A stretch of DNA of 64,000 nucleotides from Dyadobacter sandarakinus. GTDB taxonomy: Bacteria > Bacteroidota > Bacteroidia > Cytophagales > Spirosomataceae. The DNA is taken from NCBI RefSeq assembly GCF_016894445.1, contig NZ_CP056775.1, positions 1,552,001-1,616,000 of the forward strand, read 5' to 3'. The notes under the pieces were generated by a model, which searched no databases, was not told where the DNA came from, and saw only the letters and a list, made by a program, of their open reading frames with translations. The translations under genes and the position numbers were made by a program. Shown piece by piece: positions 1 through 7,983 of this stretch. Every line of letters starts with the position of its first letter. Within the stretch, counting starts at the first letter, position 1.

Positions 1-551
1 TGAATGGATTGTGCAAAAACCTCTTTCCCGGTGCCGGTTTCACCCAGCAGCAGGACGGTTGTGTCTGTGGGTGCTACTCTCCGCGCAAGGTCTACACTTG
101 CCAGCAGCTTCCGCGACTTTCCGATGATTGCATCAAAGGAATGCTTTTGCCCGAGCTGCTTTTCAAGGTTGATCACGCGCTTGTTCAGCTCGGCCTTTTC
201 CATGGCGCGGTGCAGCAGCGGAATGATTTTGTTGTTGTCGTCTCCTTTGGTAATGTAGTCGAAAGCGCCGTTTTTAATCGCCTGAACGCCGTCTTCTATA
301 TTTCCGTAGGCTGTCAGCAGTACCGCTTCAATGGACGGGTATTTCGCTTTGAGGTCTTTCACGAACGTCACGCCATGTCCGTCGGGCAGCTTTACGTCGC
401 AGAGTACCACGTCAATATCCGATTGTTCCAGCTTTTTCCAGGCTGTTTTGATGTCAGCCGCTTCGAGGGTCTGAAAACCTTCCAGGGAAATTACCCGCGC
501 AATGAGCCCGCGGAGCTTGTCTTCGTCGTCAATAACCAGAATTTTACTCAT
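1..551 (-). CDS. Sigma-54-dependent response regulator, NtrC family (3' end outside window)
   Basis: Reading leftward from the ATG at 549-551, 183 codons are visible and the frame runs off the window with no stop. The first 120 or so residues are a receiver domain: acidic pair D8-D9, phospho-acceptor D52 in LCDVKLP, the conserved Thr in LLTAYG and a Lys in the ITKGD segment. From about residue 142 a sigma-54 interaction AAA+ domain starts, with Walker A GETGTGKE. The family activates RNA polymerase-sigma54 after phosphorylation. The DNA-binding HTH would lie beyond the edge. The start lies 9 bp after the stop of the single-domain receiver gene, so the two form one transcription unit. Confidence 0.93.
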   Translation of the reverse strand, partial: MSKILVIDDEDKLRGLIARVISLEGFQTLEAADIKTAWKKLEQSDIDVVLCDVKLPDGHGVTFVKDLKAKYPSIEAVLLTAYGNIEDGVQAIKNGAFDYITKGDDNNKIIPLLHRAMEKAELNKRVINLEKQLGQKHSFDAIIGKSRKLLASVDLARRVAPTDTTVLLLGETGTGKEVFAQSI

Positions 552-560
552 GCCGGCAGA

Positions 561-986
561 TCACGCGAAGGTATTGGGGTGCAGGCAGCTCTGCCAGTAC
601 TGATAAATAACCTGAAAACGGCTTTTCAGCTCGGTAAAGTTGGTTTCTTTTTTGAAAAACCCCTGTATGGTATCATCGTAGGCAAGATTGATCACGCGCG
701 GATCGTCCGCTGTGGTCAGGAAAATAAACGGGATCGCCTTTTTTTTCAGGTACTCGTTCCGTTCAATTCTGTCGCGCAGTTCGAGACCGTTCATAACCGG
801 CATATTGATGTCGCACATAATGAGGAATGGCTGCTCCTGAGTAGTTTCCAAAAATATCAGTGCTTCCATGCCGTTCTCAAGGAAGATGACCGGGTTAGGG
901 ATTTCCAGCTCCTCGATAATACTTTTGATTAAAAACTGATCGTCAACGTCGTCTTCAATTGAAATAATTGGCCCTCTTCTGGACAT
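561..986 (-). CDS. Single-domain response regulator (Rcp1/CheY-like receiver)
   Basis: A 141-residue protein that is only a receiver domain. Visible are the acidic cluster at E11-D12-D13, phospho-acceptor D59 in CDINMP, a Thr-Thr pair in FLTTADD and a Lys pair in GFFKKET. There is no output domain, so it probably passes phosphoryl groups or works by protein contact. The spacing and motif style resemble Rcp1-type regulators that pair with PAS or phytochrome-type kinases in Bacteroidetes. It is followed after 9 bp by the NtrC-type regulator, suggesting co-transcription. A promoter match lies directly upstream (1014-1044). The cognate kinase is not evident; the cNMP-domain kinase at 3142-4563 is one candidate. 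Confidence 0.93.
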   Translation of the reverse strand: MSRRGPIISIEDDVDDQFLIKSIIEELEIPNPVIFLENGMEALIFLETTQEQPFLIMCDINMPVMNGLELRDRIERNEYLKKKAIPFIFLTTADDPRVINLAYDDTIQGFFKKETNFTELKSRFQVIYQYWQSCLHPNTFA

Positions 987-1013
987 TCTTAGTATTGTTA
1001 GTTCAATCCGTTA

Positions 1014-1044
1014 CAAATATCCAACATATTCAAACTATTAGCAA
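1014..1044 (-). promoter_or_regulatory. Bacteroidetes-type promoter for the receiver/NtrC pair
   Basis: On the minus strand TTG (1042-1044) is followed after 20 bases by GATATTTG (1014-1021), a 7 of 8 match to the -7 element TAnnTTTG. This would place the transcript start near 1007, about 20 bases before the ATG at 986. Consensus match only. Confidence 0.4.
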
Positions 1045-1150
1045 TTTGCTTCTGTGCATTGTGCGGCCGCTGTCTTTTAATTTTTTAAATGCAAACCTGA
1101 GAACCCGCACCATCGGAAAGGCATGGAAAGCCTTTTCAGCAACAAGCCCC

Positions 1151-1162
1151 GGGAACGTTCCC
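1151..1162. promoter_or_regulatory. Perfect 12-bp palindrome between the two signalling operons
   Basis: GGGAACGTTCCC is its own reverse complement. It lies 12 bp past the stop of the zinc-finger gene and upstream of the receiver gene. It could be an operator or just the tip of a weak hairpin. A second inverted repeat (AAAGGC/GCCTTT) lies at 1117-1135. No T-run follows either on the minus strand, so a rho-independent terminator is not supported. Confidence 0.3.
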
Positions 1163-1173
1163 AGGAACTTGCT

Positions 1174-1443
1174 TTATTCATACGCTACAAAAGACTCGTC
1201 TTTATAGCACCAGAGCCACCGCTCGCCAGGCTCAGCCGAAATCACCACAGGATGGCCTGAACGGTGAAAATGTTTGGTCATGTGCTTGGACGGCGAGCTG
1301 TCGCAGCACAGGGTGACGCCACAGGTCTGGCAGGTGCGCAAGTGCACCCAGCTGCCGTCGGTTTTTACACATTCTTCACAAATGAGCTCTGCCGGCTGCC
1401 GTACAGTCTCCAATGCATTGATATGCTCACAAACTCCTTCCAT
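1174..1443 (-). CDS. UBP-type zinc finger protein
   Basis: An 89-residue protein that is essentially one ZnF-UBP domain. Candidate zinc ligands are C5 and H7, C22 and C25 (CEEC), C38 and C41 (CQTC), C46, and H54, H58, H60 and H64. It ends with a W-x-W-C-Y-x-D segment resembling the pocket that holds the ubiquitin C-terminus in eukaryotic members. Bacteria of this type have no ubiquitin, so the bacterial ligand is unknown. The ATG (1441-1443) directly follows the TAA of the oxidoreductase fusion (1444-1446), so the two are translationally coupled. UBP fingers beside this type of flavoprotein recur in bacteria, which suggests a shared redox or small-molecule sensing role (inference). Confidence 0.88.
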   Translation of the reverse strand: MEGVCEHINALETVRQPAELICEECVKTDGSWVHLRTCQTCGVTLCCDSSPSKHMTKHFHRSGHPVVISAEPGERWLWCYKDESFVAYE

Positions 1444-3105
1444 TTATACTTCACTTAAATATTGATGAACAAAACTGATGGCCATAGAGCCCTCGCCTAC
1501 TGCTGAGGTCACGCGGTTCATAGCACCCGCGCGCACGTCGCCGGCCGCAAATATGCCTGGCGAGCTGGTTTCGAGCAGGTACGGGTCACGATCCATTTTC
1601 CAGATCTGCCTGAACCGGTGATGCGATTTCATTTCACGCCCCGTCTCTATAAAACCCTTGTTATTTTTGATGATCTCCAACCCGATCCAGTCCGTAAAGG
1701 GGCGTGCGCCGATAAAGATAAACAATGCATCGGCGGGAACGTCGCGCTGCTCGCCGGTATTCAGGTCTACCAGCCTGAGCGTTTCAAGATGGCCGTCACC
1801 GCTCGCCTCCACGATCTCGGTACAACCCAGCACGGTAATGTTCTCGGTACCTTTGATCTGGTCTATCAGGTACGACGACATGGAGGAGGTCAGGTCGGTT
1901 TTCCGGATCAGGATATACACATTTCTTGCAAACTTGGAAAGGTACATGGCAGCCTGACCCGCCGAGTTGCCGCCGCCCAGCACGTAGGCGTCCTTGTTGC
2001 CGCAGGAACTCGCTTCTGTGCTCGCAGCGCCATAGTAAATGCCCATGCCGGTATACTCCTCGATTCCTTTCGTTTCCAGCTTGCGGTAGTCGACCCCGGT
2101 GGTAATCACTACCGCTTTTCCGTTGATCTCACTCCCGTCGGCCAGCACGATTGTCTTGTAACTGTCTTTCAGACGAATTTCCTGGACAATCTGCGGGGAC
2201 AGGAACTCGGTACCAAAGCGCGTGGCCTGCATCAGCGCACGCCGGGTGAGCTCGGCACCGCTCAGACCCGTGGGAAAACCGAGGTAGTTTTCAATTCTTG
2301 AACTTGTACCTGCCTGACCACCAGGCGCCTTCCGCTCGATCAGTAAGGTACTCAAACCTTCCGAAGCCCCATACACCGAAGCTGCCAGGCCGGCAGGGCC
2401 TGCACCAATGATAATGACATCGTAGATCTGCTGCTTGACCTTGGCATTCAAACCAATGTGCGTTGCCACATCGATCAGCGAAGGCGTTTTAAGCAGTGAT
2501 CCGTCTTCGAAAATAATGGCAGGAAAATCGACCGGGCATAGACTGTTTGTGGCGGCGATCTGCTTGCCGGCATCGCTGAATTCCGCATCAAGCCATGCAT
2601 AAGGCACCAGATTACTTGCCAGGAAATCCTTTATCTCGTGGGACTTAGGTGAAAATTGATAACCTATCACTTTAATACCCCTGAACGTAGGCCGGTAACT
2701 TCCTTCCCAGTCATTCAGCAGCTCGTCGATGGCAGGATAAAGCTTTTCTTCGGGCGGATCCCAGGGCTTCATGAGGTAATAGTCGAGCTGCACATCGTTG
2801 ATCGCCTTGATCGCCGCCTCGGTATCCGAGTAGGCAGTCAGCAGTACTCTTTTTGCATCAGGGAAAAACATCATTGCCTTCTGCAGGAAATCAACGCCCT
2901 GCATTTCGGGCATTCTTTGGTCAGAAACAAAAATGGCAACCTCCTCTCCTTTATTCTGAAGGTCGAGCAGGCTGTCGAGGGCTTCCTGCACCGATGTCGT
3001 GCTCAGCACGCGGTACCGGTCGCGGTAGTGGGCTTTCAGATCGCGGCTGATCGCCCGCAGCACCTGGGCATCGTCGTCAATGGAAAAAATAATGGGCAAA
3101 GCCAT
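1444..3105 (-). CDS. Fused response regulator / thioredoxin reductase-like FAD oxidoreductase
   Basis: A 553-residue three-part protein. Residues 1-125 are a receiver (acidic D10-D12, phospho-acceptor D62 in SDQRMP, K113). Residues 143-220 resemble a glutaredoxin/thioredoxin fold but the active-site position reads FSPKSH, without cysteines. Residues 228-553 are a class II pyridine nucleotide-disulfide oxidoreductase core: FAD motif GAGPAG (234-239), NADPH motif GGGNSA (377-382) and the second FAD motif near 517-525. In true thioredoxin reductases CATC precedes the NADPH motif; here the segment is YYGAASTEASSC, leaving only C368. So it is flavoprotein-like but not a normal thioredoxin reductase. 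It lies 36 bp downstream of the histidine kinase and abuts the zinc-finger gene, so kinase, fusion and finger probably act together. Confidence 0.93.
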   Translation of the reverse strand: MALPIIFSIDDDAQVLRAISRDLKAHYRDRYRVLSTTSVQEALDSLLDLQNKGEEVAIFVSDQRMPEMQGVDFLQKAMMFFPDAKRVLLTAYSDTEAAIKAINDVQLDYYLMKPWDPPEEKLYPAIDELLNDWEGSYRPTFRGIKVIGYQFSPKSHEIKDFLASNLVPYAWLDAEFSDAGKQIAATNSLCPVDFPAIIFEDGSLLKTPSLIDVATHIGLNAKVKQQIYDVIIIGAGPAGLAASVYGASEGLSTLLIERKAPGGQAGTSSRIENYLGFPTGLSGAELTRRALMQATRFGTEFLSPQIVQEIRLKDSYKTIVLADGSEINGKAVVITTGVDYRKLETKGIEEYTGMGIYYGAASTEASSCGNKDAYVLGGGNSAGQAAMYLSKFARNVYILIRKTDLTSSMSSYLIDQIKGTENITVLGCTEIVEASGDGHLETLRLVDLNTGEQRDVPADALFIFIGARPFTDWIGLEIIKNNKGFIETGREMKSHHRFRQIWKMDRDPYLLETSSPGIFAAGDVRAGAMNRVTSAVGEGSMAISFVHQYLSEV

Positions 3106-3141
3106 GAGGGCATTGATTATGGAGTGGGAAAGGCGGACAAT

Positions 3142-4563
3142 TTATCCATTAATGGGGAAACAAACCAGAAATTCGGTTTGGCCCGGCTTCGACTGCAGGG
3201 TTACCGAGCCATGATGCTGCTTCACAATGCGGCATACCACGTCCAGTCCCAGGCCGGTTCCCTGGCCGATGGCTTTGGTCGTGAAAAAGGGATCGAAGAT
3301 GCGCGTGCGGATCTCCTCGGGAATTCCGGGACCATTGTCGCAAACCGATACTTTGATAAATTCCTTTTCACGCCGTGTGCTGATGGTAAGCTGTGGATCA
3401 GGCTGGTTTTCCAATGCATCCACCGCATTGTCGATCAGGTTGGTCCAGACCTGGTTGAGTTCGCCCACCATGGCTTTGATCGGAGGCAGGGTGTTATCGA
3501 ACTCCCTCACCAGCTTTACATTGCCTTTTTTGATCTTGTAATTCAGCATTGTAAGGGTATTCTGAATACCTGAATGAATGTCTGTCAGCTCTTTTTCACC
3601 GCCGCGGTCCATGTGCGTAAACCGCTTCACGGACCCTACCAGCTCGGCAATGCGGCGCGACGACTCGTGTATGTCCGTGACCATCCGCTCGGTCGTGAGG
3701 TTCAGATTAATCCAGAACAATACGGGTGAAAAATCATTTTTGTTGATCTTGCTTTTCAACTCTTCAAGGTCCTGCTCGGTAATTCCGAATTCGACTATGT
3801 TTTCAGCCATGTAGTCGCACTCCGCAATCTGGTTGGAGTCGAGCCAGTCGAGGATTTCGTCTTCACGCTCGGACCGCTGCATCATGGAAAGTACAGGCTG
3901 AGAAGATCCGGACAGGATCGCGAACATCTTTTCATTGATAATTTCAATCTCTTCTTTGGATAAATGGATCGAGATCAGCTTCCGGAATGCATCCGGCTGT
4001 AACTGAAGGTGTTTTTTCAGCAGGGCAGAGCCGCGCACCAGAGCCGCGGCCGGATTATTCAGCTCATGCGCGAGGCCTGCGGAGAGCTTCCCGAGCGCCA
4101 TCATTTTTTCATTCTGCTGTTCGAGCTCGGTGTATTCCCGTACGCGTGAGGTCATCACCGTCACCAGCGCCTGTGTGAGCTCGTAATTGGTGACGACCAG
4201 CTCGCGGAGCTGCTCGCCGGGGAAAGTCATCAGCTGCGTACTGGCTGTGCATTGTGCATAGGCAATGCCCGTTTTTCCGCGCGAAAAAGGCAGCATACCG
4301 GTCACGTTGCCCGGCACAAACTCCGAAATGATGTGCTTGGAATTACTCTGCAGCCGGAAAAGCTCGATATGCCCCGAGATAACGACGTGGGTACCGACGA
4401 GCGGGTCGCCAGGTCCGGAAAGATATTGCCTTTCTTCCAGCTCGTAGTGCCGGCTTCTGTCGATCATCCATTGCAGCTGGTCGCCCGGAACATCCCGGAA
4501 AACTTCCATGCTTTGCAGCTCTTGTACTGTTACGTCCTTCATTGAAGCATTTGTTGAAGTCAA
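3142..4563 (-). CDS. Cyclic nucleotide-binding-domain sensor histidine kinase
   Basis: 473 residues with no signal peptide or membrane segment, so a cytoplasmic sensor. Residues 15-140 form a cNMP-binding (CRP/FNR effector-type) beta-roll. The H-box is [11 protein letters not shown] with phospho-acceptor H166. The HATPase has N379 in the N-box, DNGPGI (409-414) and GTGLGL (435-440). Between H-box and ATPase sits an unusually long helical insert (about 170-310). This kinase type commonly stands beside the receiver/thioredoxin-reductase-like fusion, whose D62 is the likely phosphorylation target (inference). The start ATG at 4561-4563 precedes MTSTNAS; an internal Met at residue 8 is possible. 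Likely first gene of the 4563-1174 operon. Confidence 0.92.
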   Translation of the reverse strand: MTSTNASMKDVTVQELQSMEVFRDVPGDQLQWMIDRSRHYELEERQYLSGPGDPLVGTHVVISGHIELFRLQSNSKHIISEFVPGNVTGMLPFSRGKTGIAYAQCTASTQLMTFPGEQLRELVVTNYELTQALVTVMTSRVREYTELEQQNEKMMALGKLSAGLAHELNNPAAALVRGSALLKKHLQLQPDAFRKLISIHLSKEEIEIINEKMFAILSGSSQPVLSMMQRSEREDEILDWLDSNQIAECDYMAENIVEFGITEQDLEELKSKINKNDFSPVLFWINLNLTTERMVTDIHESSRRIAELVGSVKRFTHMDRGGEKELTDIHSGIQNTLTMLNYKIKKGNVKLVREFDNTLPPIKAMVGELNQVWTNLIDNAVDALENQPDPQLTISTRREKEFIKVSVCDNGPGIPEEIRTRIFDPFFTTKAIGQGTGLGLDVVCRIVKQHHGSVTLQSKPGQTEFLVCFPING

Positions 4564-4602
4564 TGCTTCAATATCGGGATATTCCCGGAAAAAACGCGGG
4601 TC

Positions 4603-4953
4603 TTAGCCTGTAACTACGCGGCTGTAAATTTTGTACTCGGGCAAGCCATGCATAGGCTCAGCCAGGCTGATCTCCACCCAATCGCGGTTGACCTGGTGCA
4701 TGAACGCACCATTGCAGACGGGGAAAAGGCGCTGAAGAATGTCCAGCGAAGCTTCGTCCAGGTGGATTTCTTCATGCCCGAGCTCGCTGCTGATATAATG
4801 TCCCCGGCACAAGCCGACAGAAGTTTCAAATTCGATCTTCACCAGACTGCCCGAAACTTCCTGCACCGCTACGTCTACAACGATCTCCTCCCGAAGGTCT
4901 TCCGCAGTACCAAGCGTATCATCCTGCTCGCTCAAAATATCAATTACACTCAT
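4603..4953 (-). CDS. Small conserved-looking protein of unknown function
   Basis: I do not recognise the family. The start was taken at the ATG 4951-4953 (MSVIDIL), giving 116 residues. The frame stays open upstream to 5166, but that extension is Cys/Arg-rich, low in protein character and covers the operator-like repeats. The predicted protein is acidic, soluble, without signal peptide, and mixed alpha/beta. It ends 39 bp before the cNMP-domain kinase start, so it may be the first gene of that operon. Confidence 0.6.
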   Translation of the reverse strand: MSVIDILSEQDDTLGTAEDLREEIVVDVAVQEVSGSLVKIEFETSVGLCRGHYISSELGHEEIHLDEASLDILQRLFPVCNGAFMHQVNRDWVEISLAEPMHGLPEYKIYSRVVTG

Positions 4954-4962
4954 TACAGACGT

Positions 4963-5019
4963 ATTTAAATCAGATAGAAACCTATTTTCCTTGTTTATCT
5001 TAGATAAAAAACCATTCCC
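4963..5019. promoter_or_regulatory. Operator-like direct and inverted repeats upstream of 4603-4953
   Basis: Two imperfect copies of a motif, AGATAGAAACC (4972-4982) and AGATAAAAAACC (5002-5013), lie about 30 bp apart. The second includes a perfect 15-base palindrome, TTTATCT-T-AGATAAA (4994-5008). They sit just upstream of the ATG at 4953, where a repressor or activator of the small gene and the redox operon would bind. No matching regulator is identifiable in the window. Confidence 0.4.
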
Positions 5020-5247
5020 GCAACACACTGCCGAAAGTGGCACCTGCCGTAAAGCGCAGCATGCTCCCGCCAGGTACATGTGGACTCCCCGAAGACGGAC
5101 AATGGTAGGACAGGAATGCAGGATTTGATATCTGTTCGTCCGGCATTCACATGCCTGATCTGGCACGGAAATGGTACCTGCTGAATGCCGTCAGAAATCA
5201 GAATGCCTGCCTGACGCCCTGTTTAATCACCATTAAGCACATCGGAT

Positions 5248-7980
5248 ATGAGCCTCACCAAGTACAAGGAGAAACGCAAATTCGACGAAACGCCTGAACC
5301 CGAGGGCGGTAAATCCAACGCCGGAGACCTGATCTTCGTCATTCAGAAACACGATGCGACCCGCCTGCATTACGACTTCCGCCTCGAAATGGAAGGAGTA
5401 TTGAAAAGCTGGGCTGTACCCAAAGGGCCATCCATGGACCCCGCCGTGAAAAGACTCGCCATGATGGTGGAAGACCACCCTTACGACTACAAAAACTTTG
5501 AAGGCATTATCCCGGAAGGAAACTATGGGGCTGGTACCGTGATGGTGTGGGATACGGGCACGTATGAGCCGCTCGAGGAGGCCAAAACCAGAAAGGACCG
5601 GGAACGGATACTGCTCGCAGGCCTGCAGGCGGGTTCACTGAAGTTCAGGATGAACGGGAAGAAACTCCATGGTGAATTTGCATTGGTGAAAACAAAGGGC
5701 ATGGACGAAAATGCCTGGCTGCTGATCAAGCACAGGGATGAATACGCATCCAAGGAGGACATTACCGGGCAGGACCGCTCGGTATTATCGCGTAAAACGC
5801 TCGAAAGTATTGAGGCCGATCCGGAACATGTGTATGGTGAAGATGACGAAAAAGGCGACAAGGAGAAGAAGAGCAAAAAGGCAAAAAAGGAAGCAGCAGC
5901 ACCCGAAGCGGTAAAAGAGCAGCCTGCCGAACCGACTCCCGAGCAGTCCGGGGAAGATCGGGCGGACATTTTGAAAAAAGGAAAAAAAAGTAAGTTTCCG
6001 GAAGGCATTGTGCCCATGCTGGCTACGCTCGTGAATGAGCCTTTTGACGATCCGGGATGGGAATATGAAGTAAAATGGGATGGTTACCGTGCGCTGGCGT
6101 ATATGCACAAAGGTACCGTCTCGCTGCAATCGCGCAATAAGAAATCCTTTGACGAAAAGTTCTATCCCATTTTCGATCAGCTGAAAACCTGGAACATTGA
6201 GGCCGTGGTAGACGGGGAAATTGTCGTGGTGAAGGAGGATGGTCACTCGGATTTTGGTGCATTGCAAAACTGGCGCAGCGAAGCCGACGGCAACTTGCTG
6301 TACTATGTGTTTGACCTGCTGTGGCTGGATGGAAAAGACCTGACCAACCTGCCCCTTTCTGAGCGCAAGCAGATCCTTCAAAGCCTGGTGCCTGCCGATG
6401 GATTGATCCGGGTGGGGTACAGTGTGACCGCAGAGGGTACGTCTTTCTATGAAGCGGCACGTAAGATGGGGCTTGAAGGTATTATTGCCAAGCGTTCCGA
6501 CAGCCCGTACCAGGCCGGACTGCGTACCCGCGATTGGCTAAAAATCAAAGTGAACAAGCGTCAGGAGGTAATTATATGTGGTTTTACGCAAAATAAAGGG
6601 ACTTCGAAACTGTTCAGCTCGCTCCTGCTGGGGGTGTATGACGACGGGAGACTAATGTACGTAGGCAAAGTCGGAACCGGTTTCCGCGACAAGCAGCAGC
6701 GGGAAATGATGGCGCTGTTTGAACCGCTGTTTACACCCGAAAGTCCCTTCGATAAAATGCCGGATTACAACAAACCCTCCCGGTTCCGCCCCAACCCGCC
6801 CGGTGCCAATGCTACCTGGCTCAAACCGGAGCTGGTATGTGAGGTGAGCTTTACGGAAGTTACTTCAGATGGTGTTTTCAGGCACCCTTCGTTTGAGGGA
6901 ATGCGGGAGGACAAGAAGGCCGCCGAGGTGGTGCGTGAGGTGGAGGAACCTACCGGCAAGGCTGTGGAGCAGGCCGAAGCGCAGCCAGCGGCAGCACAAT
7001 TCAAACCGATCATCGAAAAACCGGCTGCGAGCTCACGCAAAACCTTGCTCAATCCCAAAGACGACAGCCAGGTGAGAAAAGTGAACGGGCAGGAGCTCAA
7101 ATTCTCAAATCTGGGGAAGGTTTTCTGGCCGGAGGACAATCTGACGAAGCGAGATCTGCTGAACTACTACTACCAGGTGGCGCCCTACATTTTGCCCTAC
7201 CTGAAAGACCGGCCACTGTCCCTCAACCGGTTTCCAAATGGCATTCATGGTAAAAGTTTTTACCAGAAAGACGTAACCGGCAAGGTACCTTCCTGGATCA
7301 AAACCACGCCCTACCACGCGAATGATGAGGAAGAGGAAAAGAACTTTATGGTATGCAATGATGAGGCTACCCTCCTGTATATGGCCAACCTTGGCGCGAT
7401 CGACGTCAATCCCTGGAACAGCCGCATTGAAAAACCCGATCATCCCGACTGGTGCCTCCTCGACCTCGATCCTGACACCAGCAACACATTTGAGCAGGTA
7501 ATCACCACCGCCCAGACGATCAAACACCTCCTGGACGACCTCAAAGTCCCGAGCTATTGCAAGACATCGGGTTCGACCGGACTGCACATTTACATTCCGC
7601 TGGGTGCGCAGTATGACTATGACCAATGCCAGCTATTTGCAAACTGGATTGCCAGTCAGGCACAGCAGGAGCTGGATACATTTACAAGCATTGAGCGCAT
7701 GACCAAAAACCGGAAAGGCAAGCTGTACATCGACTATCTGCAGAACCGTCCGAAAGCGACACTGGCGGCACCGTACTCGGTTCGGCCGAAGCCAGGAGCG
7801 ACAGTGTCCATGCCGCTGCATTGGGATGAGGTGAAGCATGGCTTGCAATTGCGCGATTTTACCATTCTTAATGCGATGGATCGTATCAAAAGCGAAGGCG
7901 ACCTGTTCACACCGGTCCTCGGCCCGGGCATTGATCTTACAGCTGTGATTAGTAAAATGGAGGGTAATAACGCGGGCTAG
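5248..7980 (+). CDS. ligD: ATP-dependent DNA ligase D (3'-phosphoesterase / ligase / polymerase)
   Basis: 910 residues in the order phosphoesterase, ligase, polymerase. The phosphoesterase has KHDATRLHYDFRLE (H35, H41, D43, R45) and EDHPYDY (H77, Y81), the metal and phosphate ligands known from Pseudomonas LigD. After a Lys/Glu/Ala-rich linker (about 195-250) the ligase has the adenylation motif EVKWDGYR with K276. The C-terminal primase-polymerase (about 610-905) has DLDPD (D739, D741) and LYIDY (D829). The protein seals double-strand breaks in bacterial non-homologous end joining with Ku, which is not in this window. The start ATG at 5248 gives MSLTKYKEKRKF, typical of the family. It is transcribed away from the redox block. 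Confidence 0.97.
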   Translation: MSLTKYKEKRKFDETPEPEGGKSNAGDLIFVIQKHDATRLHYDFRLEMEGVLKSWAVPKGPSMDPAVKRLAMMVEDHPYDYKNFEGIIPEGNYGAGTVMVWDTGTYEPLEEAKTRKDRERILLAGLQAGSLKFRMNGKKLHGEFALVKTKGMDENAWLLIKHRDEYASKEDITGQDRSVLSRKTLESIEADPEHVYGEDDEKGDKEKKSKKAKKEAAAPEAVKEQPAEPTPEQSGEDRADILKKGKKSKFPEGIVPMLATLVNEPFDDPGWEYEVKWDGYRALAYMHKGTVSLQSRNKKSFDEKFYPIFDQLKTWNIEAVVDGEIVVVKEDGHSDFGALQNWRSEADGNLLYYVFDLLWLDGKDLTNLPLSERKQILQSLVPADGLIRVGYSVTAEGTSFYEAARKMGLEGIIAKRSDSPYQAGLRTRDWLKIKVNKRQEVIICGFTQNKGTSKLFSSLLLGVYDDGRLMYVGKVGTGFRDKQQREMMALFEPLFTPESPFDKMPDYNKPSRFRPNPPGANATWLKPELVCEVSFTEVTSDGVFRHPSFEGMREDKKAAEVVREVEEPTGKAVEQAEAQPAAAQFKPIIEKPAASSRKTLLNPKDDSQVRKVNGQELKFSNLGKVFWPEDNLTKRDLLNYYYQVAPYILPYLKDRPLSLNRFPNGIHGKSFYQKDVTGKVPSWIKTTPYHANDEEEEKNFMVCNDEATLLYMANLGAIDVNPWNSRIEKPDHPDWCLLDLDPDTSNTFEQVITTAQTIKHLLDDLKVPSYCKTSGSTGLHIYIPLGAQYDYDQCQLFANWIASQAQQELDTFTSIERMTKNRKGKLYIDYLQNRPKATLAAPYSVRPKPGATVSMPLHWDEVKHGLQLRDFTILNAMDRIKSEGDLFTPVLGPGIDLTAVISKMEGNNAG

Positions 7981-7983
7981 GCG

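Noticed and set aside
9..932. Long plus-strand frame over the two response regulators
   Set aside because: It is the antisense shadow of the receiver genes, Val/Phe/Gln-rich, with no domain.
1618..3573. Plus-strand frames opposite the flavoprotein fusion and kinase
   Set aside because: Antisense to well-supported domains; typical codon shadow in GC-biased DNA.
4954..5166. N-terminal extension of the small protein at 4603-4953
   Set aside because: Covers the repeat operators, Cys/Arg-rich, not protein-like.
5248..7980. Complete NHEJ operon
   Set aside because: No Ku-like gene is present next to ligase D in this window.
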